From: Lichenostomus cassidix
Taxonomy: Eukaryota > Chordata > Aves > Passeriformes > Meliphagidae
Direction: 5' to 3'
DNA length: 64,000 nucleotides
NCBI GenBank assembly: GCA_008360975.2
Contig: CM039182.1
Span: 85,591,405 to 85,655,404, forward strand
Shown: one piece after another, positions 1-11,440 of the stretch
How the letters are laid out: each line of letters begins with the position of its first letter
Numbering within the stretch: the first letter of the stretch is position 1
The notes under the pieces: model-generated
What the model saw: the letters and a program-made list of their open reading frames with translations, nothing else
Databases searched by the model: none
What the model was told of the DNA's origin: nothing
Translations under genes and position numbers: made by a program

Positions 1-185
1 GGGTGAGAGAGCACTGGAACAGGCTGGCCCAGGGAGGGCATGGAATCTCCCTCTCTGGAGACATTCCAGACCCACCTGGATGCATTCCTGTGTCACTCGC
101 TCCAGGGGACCCTGCCTTGGCAGCGGGGTTGGACTCTATGATCTCCAGAGGCTTTTTAAAACCTTAACTATTCTGTGATTCTGTG
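1..185 (+). mobile_element. CR1 LINE, truncated 3' end
   Basis: This is the 3' terminal part of a CR1 non-LTR retrotransposon, entering from beyond the left edge. It shows the family's characteristic run of words: 'actggaacaggctggccca', 'gggagggcatggaatctcc', 'ctctggagacattccagacc', 'ggttggactctatgatctcc', then the tail 'attctgtgattctgtg' at 170-185. That tail, two copies of the ATTCTGTG octamer, is the terminal repeat at which CR1 reverse transcription starts. CR1 copies are usually 5'-truncated, so no reverse transcriptase is expected here. The copy has drifted moderately: 'aaaaccttaac' stands where intact copies usually read 'ccaacctcaac'. Confidence 0.93.
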
Positions 186-2100
186 GGGAAAAAAAATCCT
201 CAAAGCCTGCAGATTTCTCTGTGAGGGGTTCTCAGGTGAAAGATCTGCAGCAGCAGCTCCGGAAACCCGACTGATGCTCAGCAGTGCTGAACTTCATCTG
301 TCACCCTCTCTCTCTGAGGCGCCTTTCCCGTGAATTTTGGCCATTGCATATTTTGCTTTATTACTCTGCAAATATGCTCCCATTAAAAAGAAAACAAAAA
401 AAAACCCGAAACAACCTCCCTCCCCCCCCAAAAAAAAGCCCCAAAACCAAACCCTCAGCTTTTCACCGTCTGATGTGTGTTTTATTAATTCCCTCGGCCC
501 TGTTCATTTGCTAGACGTTTTTATCCTTTGATCTGTTGGTAATGGTGTTCGTTTAGGAGAGATACTCAGCTGAGCAGGCTTCAATATTCTATCAAAGAAT
601 TTGAATAAATATAATTATTTCTTATTTTCTGACGTGGAGTAGGTGAGGACTTTAGGAATAGAAAAGCAAGGGGGAAAAAAGGAATGTCAAGGCTTCCTTT
701 AAGAGAATTTTACAGCACAGTCAATAAATCTGGACTTGTTAATGAAATGTTCGTAATAGCTACAATTAGGGCCTCTGCTGACTCTATTTTTTAACTGAAA
801 CTAATTTTTTCAATGAACCTTTCAATATTACATTTTTGTTGCCAGTTGCTGGCTTTTTTGATCCTAGTTTTTGAGTGAACTCTTACCTTTTCTGAGTGGA
901 AGAGCAGGGATATCACACAATATCTATTCAAAACACAACCAGTGTTCATCATTTAACAGATTTTTTGGCAAATGAAATATTTGCATTTATTAATGCTGGA
1001 AGGGGAAAATGAAGGTGCTTTTTGAACACAGATAAGCAAAAATAATTCGGACACTTTTTTGAGCAGTGGGTCCGTTTTTTTAATTTTTGAGCACATTTGT
1101 TCCCTAGGGAAGTTGGTTGCAGAGGAAGAATGGCAAGGCAAGACAGTGCTGTGTTCTTTTCCTGCTTCTGCCTGGCAAAAGGGAAATGTGCTGGGGATTT
1201 CTTCTTTTGCCTGGAGCTGGGACCTGACTCCTCCCTGCCCCTGGAGTGGTGTAGGTGGGCCAGAGCATCTGCACCAGCACCGTGGATTAACTTCTTCTTG
1301 TGAGAACAAGTGCCTGAGTGACCTGATTAACAAGCATGTGCTGTACTTATTAAGCACTGGCTAACACAATGCAAAGGATTCATTTATATTTCACTCCCCC
1401 CTCTACCTTCACTTTCACACTCTTTTTATCCCTGCTTTTTTCTCCCTCAGTCTCTTCCAGTCTGGCTGAAATGCTTATACACTTTTTTTCTTCTGCCCCT
1501 GAGACAACACTGGGCCTTTTTTATTTTCTTAGTTTGCTGGATTTTCTTTGTGTTATAGATTATCTTTGTCCGAAAAGCAGGGCGAACAGCCACTCCCAGT
1601 GCCATTCATACCCGGGGTAATGTGCCTCATCCCGGGTCCGGTCACATGAAGATTTCCCATGTTAGGTGTGGTGCTAAATGTGCTAAACAAAGCTCTAGAG
1701 ACAAGGGGGAAATGGCAAAAAACCATGGCCTCAAATTCATGGCTCTCTACAATCCCCTTCCTGCAGAACTCCTGTCAAAAAGCAGTGTTGCTGTGCATCC
1801 AGTGCTGGCAGGACCAAACCCTTAAAACCAGATAACCCTCTGATCCCCGGCACAGTATTTATGGCATCAGTGCAATGAATTCATACGCATTTCAAGGCAC
1901 AACGCATTCGTTTCTACTTTTTCCTGGCTTTTGTTCACCAAAAAAAAAATCCCACGTTAGCAGAGCCATGTTACGAACTGCTTCCTGCTTCTGCTGTTTA
2001 GTGTTTTGTAGCTACCACCGCTAGCCAACAGGCTGTAAATCTTGCCCGGTGTTTTGTAACAAAGGAAAAAATAGAATGATTTGTGTTGACTTTTGGTCAT
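186..2100. other. Non-coding stretch, no gene seen
   Basis: AT-rich sequence with no recognisable gene. Open frames on both strands around 950-1360 are short and show no family resemblance. An A/C-rich low-complexity tract lies at 387-445 and is listed separately. A T-rich, pyrimidine-biased stretch runs from about 1380 to 1560. The interval ends just upstream of the CpG cluster at 2113, so its last few hundred bases could be a proximal promoter if the exon at 2.1-2.55 kb is real. Confidence 0.7.
387..445. repeat. Low-complexity A-rich / C-rich tract
   Basis: An A-rich segment with scattered C and G is followed by a C run broken by single T residues (415-429) and then another A run. The C run puts a long G run on the minus strand. 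It looks like simple-sequence DNA, not the tail of a recognisable element. Confidence 0.75.
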
Positions 2101-2112
2101 CGTGTATCATTA

Positions 2113-2186
2113 TCGATCCGGGGGAGGGCGGCGGGGAGCGCGTACCGCGTATCTGTTGCTCGCCACTGCTCCGGGAAGGCGGCGTG
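2113..2186 (+). promoter_or_regulatory. Short CpG cluster with GC box, candidate promoter
   Basis: About twelve CpG dinucleotides fall between 2114 and 2184, while the surrounding kilobases hold almost none. The stretch includes a GC box, GGGCGG, at 2126-2131 and a 'gcgcgtaccgcg' segment. In a CpG-depleted vertebrate genome such a cluster usually marks an unmethylated start region. It is short, well under the length of a formal CpG island, so it may be only the core of one. No convincing TATA box sits at the right distance. Strand is inferred from the exon-like sequence downstream. Confidence 0.4.
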
Positions 2187-2552
2187 AGCCAGCAGTCAGT
2201 AGAGGGCAATAGAGAAATACAGTTTGTGATGCCTAAAGGATTTGAAGCCCTGATTATGTGTTTACAGAAAAGAAAAAGAAGAAAAGAAGAGCCAGGAGGA
2301 TAGGTTGTTCAGTTTACTACCGGAGACCTGACTGTGACAGACCACCAAGAAAACAAAATTTTCAAAGAGAGTAAAGAAGACCTTCTGCAGCATCTGCAAG
2401 TCTCTCCTTTTTTCTTCAGAGTTGCGTAGGATAACTTAGCCAGAACTTATTGATGTCTGCATGTTCGGTGGACTCGGGAATGGACTGAGAGATGCGGAAA
2501 CGTACTCTTTGGAAGATGAGGAGGCATTTCAAAGATCCTGCAGGTGACCAAG
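2187..2552 (+). other. Candidate 5' leader and first exon
   Basis: Downstream of the CpG cluster, non-repetitive sequence runs to a donor-like site, CCAAG|GTGAGC, with the exon ending at 2552. The leader would hold two short upstream frames: one from ATG 2229 to a stop at 2303 (24 codons, lysine/arginine-rich end) and one from ATG 2453 to a stop at 2488 (11 codons). Such frames are common in long leaders of vertebrate neuronal and developmental genes. An alternative donor-like site, CTGCAG|GTGACC, lies at 2543/2544. Nothing here identifies the gene, and no second exon was recognised downstream. The exon call is inference from the CpG cluster plus the donor; transcript data would decide it. 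Confidence 0.3.
2492..2552 (+). CDS. Candidate N-terminal coding exon, unidentified protein
   Basis: From ATG 2492 the frame reads MRKRTLWKM and continues RRHFKDPAGDQ, twenty codons, then one G before the donor at 2552/2553, giving a phase-1 intron. The peptide is strongly basic (four Arg and three Lys among the first 14 residues) with no hydrophobic core, so it is not a signal peptide. The start context is fair, with G at -3 and C at +4. Reading through without splicing reaches a stop about ten codons later. I do not recognise the peptide. It could be an alternative first exon of a large gene or chance. Confidence 0.18.
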
Positions 2553-5255
2553 GTGAGCAAACTCACAGCTTCTCTTTCAGGTGAGATAATAAATGTTCAG
2601 TCAGCTGTATAAAAGTCATGAACAAACTGAGTGAGTGGTTGAAATTATATGAGATTTTTGCTTTTTCAGGCATGCTTGTGCAAGATTCATTTTCTCTTGG
2701 AAAAAAGAGGATAATGATGTTACAAGGATAAGCATTTCAAAGCATATGTTTTTTTGGAGACATGCTAAAACCGGTGACCTGTTTTATGTGTCATATTTTG
2801 TAATAGAACTGTTTGAAACATGCTCATCATTTTACAACGTTTGTGTGCTGTAATTCCTAGACTCTGGTTTACAGAGAAATATATAAACAAGATGTGACTA
2901 TTGTTGTTCCTTTTAGAGGGGATTTTTGCTCAGCTTTTGGACGTATGTGACTTGGAGGTTTCGAGATATTTTTAAAGAGATTTTTGGATGCATGGTGGGA
3001 ATGCCCTCAGGTTTTTCAAAGGCTTTGTAATCAGAAAGATATTGAGAAGTGATAACAAAGAATATAGTAATAACAAAAAGTGTTAAGCCGTAGAAATCAA
3101 GAGGGTGGCAGAGGGTTGGGAAAGCAGAAAAAAACACAAGAGACTAAGTTAGAAAATAAACATATGAAATACTTTTCCATTGCCAAGATCTCAGCTGGTG
3201 TCACCATAACACTTGGAAAATATCCTCAGGATGCTGGGAACCATTAAAGCAGTACAGATTATCAGAGGATAAACTTCCACTTCAGCTGCCACCACTATCA
3301 GAAGTGACCAATAAGAAATGTTTGGGAAATGAAAGATGAAGAATCAAAGCATTGACATTCTGGGGATATCACAGAGCAAATGCAAGGGTATCTAGAGGTC
3401 AGTCAGACAGTACCTTTTTGAAACAAAGCAGACTGATAAATAAAAGAAATAAATCATATTCTGAAACAAACTATCAGCTTTTAAAAGCTAACTAAAGTAC
3501 AAGTTATCTGATGTTCCTCCTGAGCCTGGATGTATTTTGTAAGTGGTATGATAGGTAAGGCTATGACACAGTGATTTATCTGTGCCTTGAGTGCCAAAAC
3601 ATGTAAAAGATTAGTGTGTTTATTGTCAGTTTATACATTGTTTAGAACACTGCTCCCTTGCAGTATGTACCTGAGGGAGGTAAAAGATAACATATACAAA
3701 GCACGTCACTATTTCCCATGGGTTGGCAACCTCCATCTGATAGGGAATGGACCCAATGAATATCAGAATCCACCTGATCTTGAAAGCTACAAATTACAGT
3801 TTCCAATCTTTTCTTCCTTTTATTTAATTTCCAGTACTCTACATCTTCTTGTATACTTGTAAATCCATTCTCTCAAAATATAATAGAAATTAAAGATGGT
3901 ATTAAACAAAAACCTCAGAGAGAAATATTCATGCAGTTTGATAGTGTCAACTCTTCTTTAAAGCAATCTCTGGTAGAAATTATTAACATTGTATCTAAGA
4001 TGTGAAGTTCTAGGGCAGTAAACATTCTCTTACAGCTGATACCTATTTTCAGTGAAATTAGGAGGGTTGCTTTTCGGTGTTATGTCTCTACAAATACAGT
4101 GGAAGGGATTTTTGTGGTGGGGAGCTACACAGGACAGCGGCTGGGGCTGAGGAATGGGAGCTACTGCTCCTTGAAGTCCAGGCCTTGCTTTGTCGCTGTG
4201 ACTTTGTGGTACATTAGGCTTGTTTATGGTCAGCTCATGAAGTGGCCAGCCTGGCAGCTTGCCCATGCCAAGGGCTGGGCTGTGAATGGCAGGGTGCAGT
4301 TTGTACAAGGAGGCCCTCCTTCCATGGAAGTTATGGCAAAGGCCATCGCCGGGCTGCAGTGCCCTTCAGTACACAGACAAACATACCCCTGTGCCAGTTC
4401 TGGTTATGAGTCCTTGTCACCTTGAGTCATAACAAACTATTCCTTCATTTTCACTCACAGAACAGTTGTCTGAGAATGTTGAAATCTCAAGCCAAAGTTT
4501 CACCTGTGAAAAAGATGCTGCTAATTGATGTGTTAATTGTCATGTAAACCTCTTTGCTTAATGAGATGTGAAATAGCCCCTACTGTTAGGAATACCAATG
4601 TGCACATGAGTTTGTCCCAGGCACTTAGGGTCATTTATTGCTGTGCTGCAGCACAACCCAGGGCTGCTATTTCAGCCTCTTGCCAAAATAGAAACGTTTT
4701 ACTTTCTGATGAGTCATCTGGGTTTCACTGAGATCTTGCGAGGTTCCCCCACCCTATTCTTCTTTGCTGTGGAGTCTAGGCCCTGCCCTGGAGGCCTTGC
4801 TTTTCCAGAGAAAGATGGGGTGGAACCCGCTTCAGCAGCTGTCGGCTTGGTTCCTTAATTAACTTGGAGCGGACTGCTAATGAACGATATGGAGCGTTTT
4901 CCCTGTCACTGGAGCTGAACATGCAGCATTCCTAGCCTTTTCTGGCCGGCAGTGTGGCAGAGCAGTGCTGGCAACTGAGCTGGAGTTTGCCACACATTGT
5001 GCTAAATGTTACCTGCATCAAGGCAGAAAGGGAACTAGGTCAAGCAAAGGTGGCAGCTTTAATCTATTTTCCACGTTGGTCATATTTACTTACAAACAAC
5101 ATAGAAGAGCTTTATGTTTCAAGAAAATATTTCCTTGCATTTTTTTCCTTCTGCTGAAAAAGGGGGTAGAGGAAGACTTCGTTTTTATTTCTTTTTGTTG
5201 TAATTTATTTCCTTTCCCTTCCCTTTTAAATCTGAATGATCTGTTCTAAGGTGGC
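2553..5255. other. Non-coding stretch, possible start of a long intron
   Basis: Mostly AT-rich unique DNA. A polypyrimidine-AG followed directly by GTGAG lies at 2570-2586. A somewhat GC-richer stretch at 4080-4440 is open on both strands but matches nothing I know. There are no further exons or repeats that I can support. Confidence 0.6.
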
Positions 5256-5324
5256 ACTGGTTTGAGCATGAGTGAGGCTGGACTAGATGACCTCTAGAGG
5301 TTTCCAGCCTTACCCTGTAATTTT
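5256..5324 (+). mobile_element. CR1 LINE 3' fragment, degraded
   Basis: A short CR1 relic. The diagnostic core 'gctggactagatgacctc' followed by 'tagaggtttccagcctta' matches the CR1 3' region (typically ttggactagatgacctctagaggtcccttccaacc, quoted here only as a family pattern). The octamer tail has decayed beyond recognition. It is older than the copies at 1-185 and 15981-16162. Confidence 0.8.
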
Positions 5325-5869
5325 CAGCAATCATGCTGTTATTTTGGATTCCTCCTAACTCCGAATTACCTGGGAGAGAGAAAACCCCCCACAACTATTT
5401 TAAGATAATTTTCTTTCCCCTGAAGTTATTATTTTAATTCATTTGAAAATGCACCAGGGAGAATAAAAGCCAGGTACTTCTAATAAATAACTGTGTTATA
5501 GAATAGTTCTTTGCAGTTGTTGGTTTCTGAGTTTTGTCATAAAATGCTTTGATTACAATGTTCAGCCTGCTTTACAGAATTGCTATTAGGCAGAAATGTA
5601 GTTAGCCGAGGGATAACTGTTTGAGGGCTGTACTCCCTGCTGCAGTTGAAAAGTGGCTTTTCACACCTGTTTATAGTATCCAAAGTTGGTCTTGTGTCTG
5701 AGAAGCTGGTGTCATTGCTGATTCTTCCAGATTTATGCTGGGTGACTCAGATGGAAAGAAGGGTGAAATATTTACTGCTAAAGTATGTGAAATAATATGA
5801 ATTTGAAAAATCCATATTGCTTTTTCAGTAATCCATTTTAGCTAAATTCATTCCAAATTAAGCTGTTTG

Positions 5870-6000
5870 CCCAGCTGACATCCTTAATTCATCACCCTGG
5901 CTGAAACGGAGATCTTCAAAGCCATTTACTGCAGCTAAACAAACATGTCTTTCATTAGCTTCGATTATAATGCCTGATGAAGTGCACAGAGGATCTGAAT
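5870..6000. promoter_or_regulatory. Candidate conserved non-coding element
   Basis: This segment mixes homeodomain-type cores (TTAATTC at 5884-5890, ATTAG, ATTATAAT) with a forkhead-type site, TAAACAAACA at 5936-5945. It lacks simple-sequence drift and repeats. That texture resembles developmental enhancers conserved across amniotes, but conservation cannot be seen from one sequence. Motifs this short also occur by chance in AT-rich DNA. Confidence 0.25.
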
Positions 6001-6999
6001 CTTTAGAGATGACAATGATGGATATAATTTAGACACAGGAGAGGTAACAGAATCAGACTGATGCTTAGAGTGGGCTTTAATATCCAGAGTTTCACCGTCA
6101 AATATAGGTGGGTGGTGCAGTGCTTCTTACCTACTTCAAAACTGCTGCTGAGGCGCAGTTGTGGTGGCACAATGTATTGTACCTGCTCTAGGAAGTGAGC
6201 AGTTGAGTTTTCATTGCTGGTAATGGGGTCTTGTCCCCAAAACTTTCTCCTCTTTTAAAGGATAAACGGGATATAGCTACCTCCTCAGTGTGAAGCAGCT
6301 ACAGTAAAGAGGAAGAGCTCCACGTGACACTGATTTAATTAGAATGCAGTATCATTGCCTTGGTTAGTGATGGAAAACAGGAAACTTCTTCAGCAAGGGT
6401 TGTATTATAGCTGCACAATTCCCCAGTACTGAAAGAATCTAACCTTTGTCAAGTTGGCCTGCCTGCAAGGCACTCTGCTTTCTTGTGCCCCTCAGAGACT
6501 TTGTACAGAAAACAAAACAGCAAGGGGTAGATGATTCAACGGAAGATTTCTTTTTCTAAAATCCGGAGGCCTCTGCTTAAGCATCTCAAGCCAGAAGAAG
6601 CTCACACTAGTTATATGCATCTATGTTAAACAAACATCATCAGAGTTGCGTTAACTTGTTGGTTATTTGTAGTGTGGAGAGGGGCTGATAGAATCTCTGG
6701 TCTTTTTCAAGAAGGCACACAGCCACATGTTTTTATGTATTCTTTCCATTATTATTAGATAAAGATAACAGTGCTGTTCAAGTATGGTCTGCATATTTGA
6801 ACTGCAAGTCTCTTGAAAGGTCATTTCCTTAGTGAGGAAAGACTTGTTTGCCTTCTTCAGCAAAGTAATTTTAAGGGCTAGGTTGATAGCAGGGCAGACA
6901 TAACAAAGAATGTCAATTCATAATCAATTTATGGAAATGAAAAGTATTTTTTTCCTTACTGTGTCCTTAAGCAATGTTTTTCTGATGAAAATATTTGTG

Positions 7000-7050
7000 T
7001 ATTGGGTTTTTGGGTTTGGTTGGTGGGTTTTTTGGTTTTTTTGGGTTTTT
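7000..7050 (+). repeat. G/T-rich low-complexity tract
   Basis: T runs alternate with GG and GGG for about 45 bases. Four GGG runs (7004, 7012, 7025 and 7043) are separated by 5, 10 and 15 bases, so any quadruplex would have long loops and be weak. Confidence 0.7.
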
Positions 7051-9330
7051 TTAATCTCCTTCTTTCTCCTAAGCCAGTCTGAGATCTCTGTATCCCTTAG
7101 CACTGTTTGGAAAAAAAGATCTGGCTATTATAAGAGCAGGGAAGATAGACAGTGGAAAGCCTGAAGGAGTAAAAGTCCAGACAGAGATGCAGTGGCATAC
7201 ATAAGGTCTGAGAAGAGCTTGTCACAATGCCTTTTGGCTCTCAGCTTCTGTTTCATTTGCTCTGCTGGTTAATCATTGGCTTGAGTGCTCAGGTACCATG
7301 GTGATCGAAACACTACCAGTGCCACAAGCCCAGCATGATGCATATTCATTGAAGCACTATTTTTGAAAGAAAACCAAAAATAAATGCAACTTTTGAAAAT
7401 CCTCATTGTAGCTAACATTGCCGTGTGCTTTCCTCTCTTACAATATAAATTAGCATGGTAGGATATAGGCTTCTTCCTCCCATTTGAGATTTTTCCTTCT
7501 GCTGTTGATATCCACAGCTTTCTCATTAAGTGGTTTGAAAGGCTTCAGACTTCTTCCATATGTTGAGTATAGTACATTTGTGCATTGGCCTTTCTGTGCA
7601 GCAATTGAGATGTTTGTTCCACTGTCAGCAATATTAACATCAAGGAAAGGGCCTTGGAATAAGAGCCAAATGCATCCTTGGTCTGTTAAGCCCTAACAGT
7701 TTGCTAAGTGTGACCTTTGCAAAGCTACGGGTATAAAGTTCAACCTTGAAAATCTTGGCCAGCAACTAACTGCTGGAATGCCAATTGGCAAGCTCTTCTT
7801 CCTTCTCCAAATGCGGAGCCTTCTGCCTGAATAGCTCCAATGCAGCATCTCTTCCGCAGTGTCACGTTTTGAGGCTTGATCCTCACACAGACCTCTGGTG
7901 CTGTTGTTAATTTTTACAATGCTGTGCTATTTATATCTCTATTTGAATATGTAAGGTGGCCAACTCTGGGAAATTAGCACTGAGCAGGAGTTTCCCACTG
8001 AGGGCATTACTGCGCCAGCATCCCTTCAAGATAACTGCAGGGAATATAAAAAAATGTTACTTCTTTATCTCGAGTACCTTATGAGTTTGGTCCTGGTTTT
8101 GGTATCTTGAATTGCTTCACAACACTGCTCTCTGAGCACTGGTGCCTGGAGCAGATTGATAGCATGCTGTCAGTCGATGAACCCCCAGCACGTGGCATGC
8201 CCACGAGGCAAATAAACCACAGAGGAGGGAATTAGACAGAGCTAGATGCAAGGTATGCATCCACTGGAGCTGGGTAATTGTGCCTCCAACTCTGCTGATC
8301 ATAAAAGCTTGCTTTAACTTTTGTTTCAGCCCTCAGAAAATGGAAAAGACATCATTTTCCCCTTACATTCCACTCACATAAGATAAAGATACCAAATATT
8401 TTTTTCAGGCCTGTCTTACTATTTACTTCGACAACAATTAGCTCGCCAATTGGTGTGGGAGAAATTCCATTAATATATGGTAAAAACATGCAAAAACCCT
8501 CAAAACTCAAAGAGCGATGCAGGGATGCTGTTTATGTCTCCCTGGCATGAGGTAGGAAGGGCTGGTGATGCAGTGCTTTGTAGGAGCTGGAGACACTTAC
8601 AAGAAGTGTGAAGACAAACCAACACCCCATATCGAATCCCCCATACTGCTGATTTTTTTTTTTAAAGTATAGTAAAGACACTAAATATGGCAATCCTATT
8701 AATACTCCCAAACCAAAGAGTGAGTGAGATGTGTAGGACTTGTGGGTCAGGTCAGTGGTCTCCTCCCTAACCTGCTTCCTGTAAGATCTGAGCTGATGTT
8801 GTTGCAGGGCTGGTGGGAGAGAAGCCAGGATTTAATTTGGAAGGCATTGTTATTGGGATCCCCTCCTCTCTATCTATCCTGCTGCAGTATGGGGCTTTCC
8901 AGCTTGGCTCTGTCCAGTCCTTGAACTTACTAGGATCCACAAATATGTGTAAAACATACATGCACAGCTACTCTGCTCTGGTGTTTTAGTGCAGAGAAAA
9001 AAACAAACCTTGAGGAAAGTGGAAAATGAGCATTGCTTGCTTCCTCTGTCTCTCCTGACTCCAGGGCCAATGCAGGTGGAGTCGCTCCCCTCTCCCAGGT
9101 GGAAGGTGGGCCATACTGCAAGAGGAAGGCACCAAACAGGGTGTGGGCTGGTTTTGTGGGGTGTGGGGGTAATTCCTGAACAATCCTGGTGCCTGTAGCA
9201 CAATTGCAAAACTGGGCTTTGGGATCAGAATACAAATTGTCCTGTAAAATGATTTTGTTACCATGATATTGCCAGTCCGACAGGCAACCCTTTCTGCCAA
9301 CCATTTCCTCTTTTTAATTCATCTGCAGTA

Positions 9331-9399
9331 ATTTTTTGGTCGATTTTTTGGTTACTTTGAATGCTTTTGTACTTTACTTACTTTGAATGATTTTTTGGT
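9331..9399 (+). repeat. Local short duplications
   Basis: The word ATTTTTTGGT occurs at 9331, 9343 and 9390, and TTACTTTGAATG occurs at 9352 and 9378. The pattern suggests replication slippage within a T-rich segment. Confidence 0.7.
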
Positions 9400-9648
9400 G
9401 TTCCTGTGCAGTAAAGCTGAGGGGTATTAATGGTGTTCACAGGTAGGGTGCAATTAATTCCTTCATCCATCTTTTCCCAAGATTGTTCCATTTCTGAGAA
9501 GCACCCTAGAACACGTGCAGATTGAGTGTGGATAGAAGCATCTCTTGCCAGCAAGTCTGTGTACTTGGTTTTTTCCATGGACTGTAGTCTGGAATTTGGC
9601 AAGCCTTTGGAATCTTTCCTGGATGAGCAGTTCTGGATTATTCACCAA

Positions 9649-9668
9649 TTTTTTTTTTTTTTTTTTTT
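9649..9668. repeat. T20 homopolymer
   Basis: Twenty consecutive T residues, the longest homopolymer in the window. It might be the reverse-strand tail of a retroposed copy, but the flanking sequence does not resemble a known transcript or SINE and no target-site duplication is obvious. Confidence 0.9.
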
Positions 9669-11119
9669 GAGCTAGAGTGAAAATAAACATGAGCTTGGAA
9701 TGCTGGGCTCAAACTCAAATCCAGACTTCCCCAATGTGAGCCCAGAACTGAGAGATTTAATTTGGCCCTTTTTGGATTATGATCCCGCGTCAGAGTGAGG
9801 TTTTGAGTCTGAATGGCGTGCAGTGTCTGTGATACTCACATAAATATAAATACACCAGCTTCGTGCTTGCAATATATTTACAGCCTCCTATTCATTTCTA
9901 GCTTAGTGGCGTTTTCCTTTTCGGCTCCAGTGGGAGAAGCTGTGGGCTTTACCATTGGAACTGGGTTTGGTACCTTCTGATGGCAACAAAACCTGCAGAT
10001 ACAGAAGTGTGATAAGTGCTCAGACATGAGAACATGAGAAATGAGTCAATTTCTAAACAATCTTAACATCTGCTGGAATGAACCGTGTTTATGTAGGTTG
10101 CACAACTGCAGCCATTGACTGTTCACTTTCATAAAAGCAGATCCACGATTTTTCTGTCCGTAAACACTTGATAGTTCTGGCTAAAAACAGTGGGCCCAAT
10201 ACCAAACAATGTTCAGGTTTTCAAAGTGTCTAATTAGCAAGAGAGATTGGTATGCCTGGAATGAAAAGTGTGCAAGGCAAGGAAAGCAATCACCTGGTCT
10301 GGTGCTGAAAAGGTTAATGAGGAATTAAGGAGAAGAAAAAAATAAATGCTTCTAGAGTTGTGTTTAATTTTTCAGACTCCTTGCTGTCTGCCAGTCCTTT
10401 ATGTGAATGCTAAAAATTTCATTTAAAAATTAAAAATGTATTTTAAAGACCAATTTAAGAAACCGAACATGCAATGCTAACTTTGGAAAATTGCTGCTCT
10501 ATTTTCTGACAGAATCTTACATTTGTGACTAAGGGAAAACTAGATTATTTCAGTGGATTGCTGGAGAAGTAGATGTGAATCTCACTTTATCCATTCTCAC
10601 CCTGACAGATTGACTTGGAAACCTTCAGTTTCAAAGAAGGTAAAGGTATCGGATGAGTTCATACCAACAGATGGGTTTTCTGGAAGGAGCCTCAGATTTG
10701 TTAAATTTTCGGAAAAATTTCGCATGACTTACTGGAGACAAAGTACCTTGGTTGTGAATGTTTTATGCTCCCACCGAAGTTGATGCTGCTTTGGGAATTC
10801 ACTTCAGCTGAGATTAGGACTTTGTTTATAGACCAGTGTGAGCGCTGAAGATGAAGACACTGATCATTAAAGCTGTGTCAGCGTCTCAGCAATGAATTGA
10901 TGTTCTTTTTTGGCTCAAGTTCAATATTCTTTGAATGAAACCCCTTGATTTACATTTCTCAGCTATTCTTGTGGGGGTATTAAGCTGTTGCCTTGCTGCT
11001 GTTTGTGGAGCCACTGAAGAAACAAGCAAAAAGGAAAAAAAAGGCCATCCAAACAAAACCCCACAGACAATATTGATTTAAGTTAGGTGGCTGCTGCTGA
11101 ATGTGCTTGTCCTTCCCTC

Positions 11120-11440
11120 ATGCAGCCACAGAACATATTGGCATTGGAGGTAGGTTGTCCGACAGCTTCCCTTTCAAAGCGTTACCAAACCTGCTTTGTG
11201 GATTAGTCAACAACTGCCTCCTGAATTGTGCTTGCACCTGTTTCCTCTTCTTCTGGAAAAAAGAGTTGACAAAGGCCAAAGATGTACCCCAAGCCTGGCC
11301 CACTGATATAAAGGAAATCACATATTTTGGTGTTTGTAGAATGAAAGTGGCAGCTGTTACCATGGGAATAGTCAATTTATGAAAGAAGAAGTTTTGAGGC
11401 GGCTGAATATTACCACTAATCGAAGTGATTGCAGTCAAGA
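11120..11440. promoter_or_regulatory. Candidate conserved non-coding element
   Basis: Both strands stay open for roughly 280-320 bases (+ strand 11101-11382, - strand 11118-11438). The segment is of balanced composition and free of repeats. It contains TTGACAAAGGCCAAAG (about 11266-11281), which has the direct-repeat look of a nuclear-receptor site. Neither translation is recognisable. Conserved regulatory DNA is one explanation; chance is the other. Confidence 0.2.

Noticed and set aside
4099..4425. 108-codon plus-strand frame considered as a processed pseudogene
   Set aside because: No recognisable protein, no poly(A) tail and no flanking duplication.
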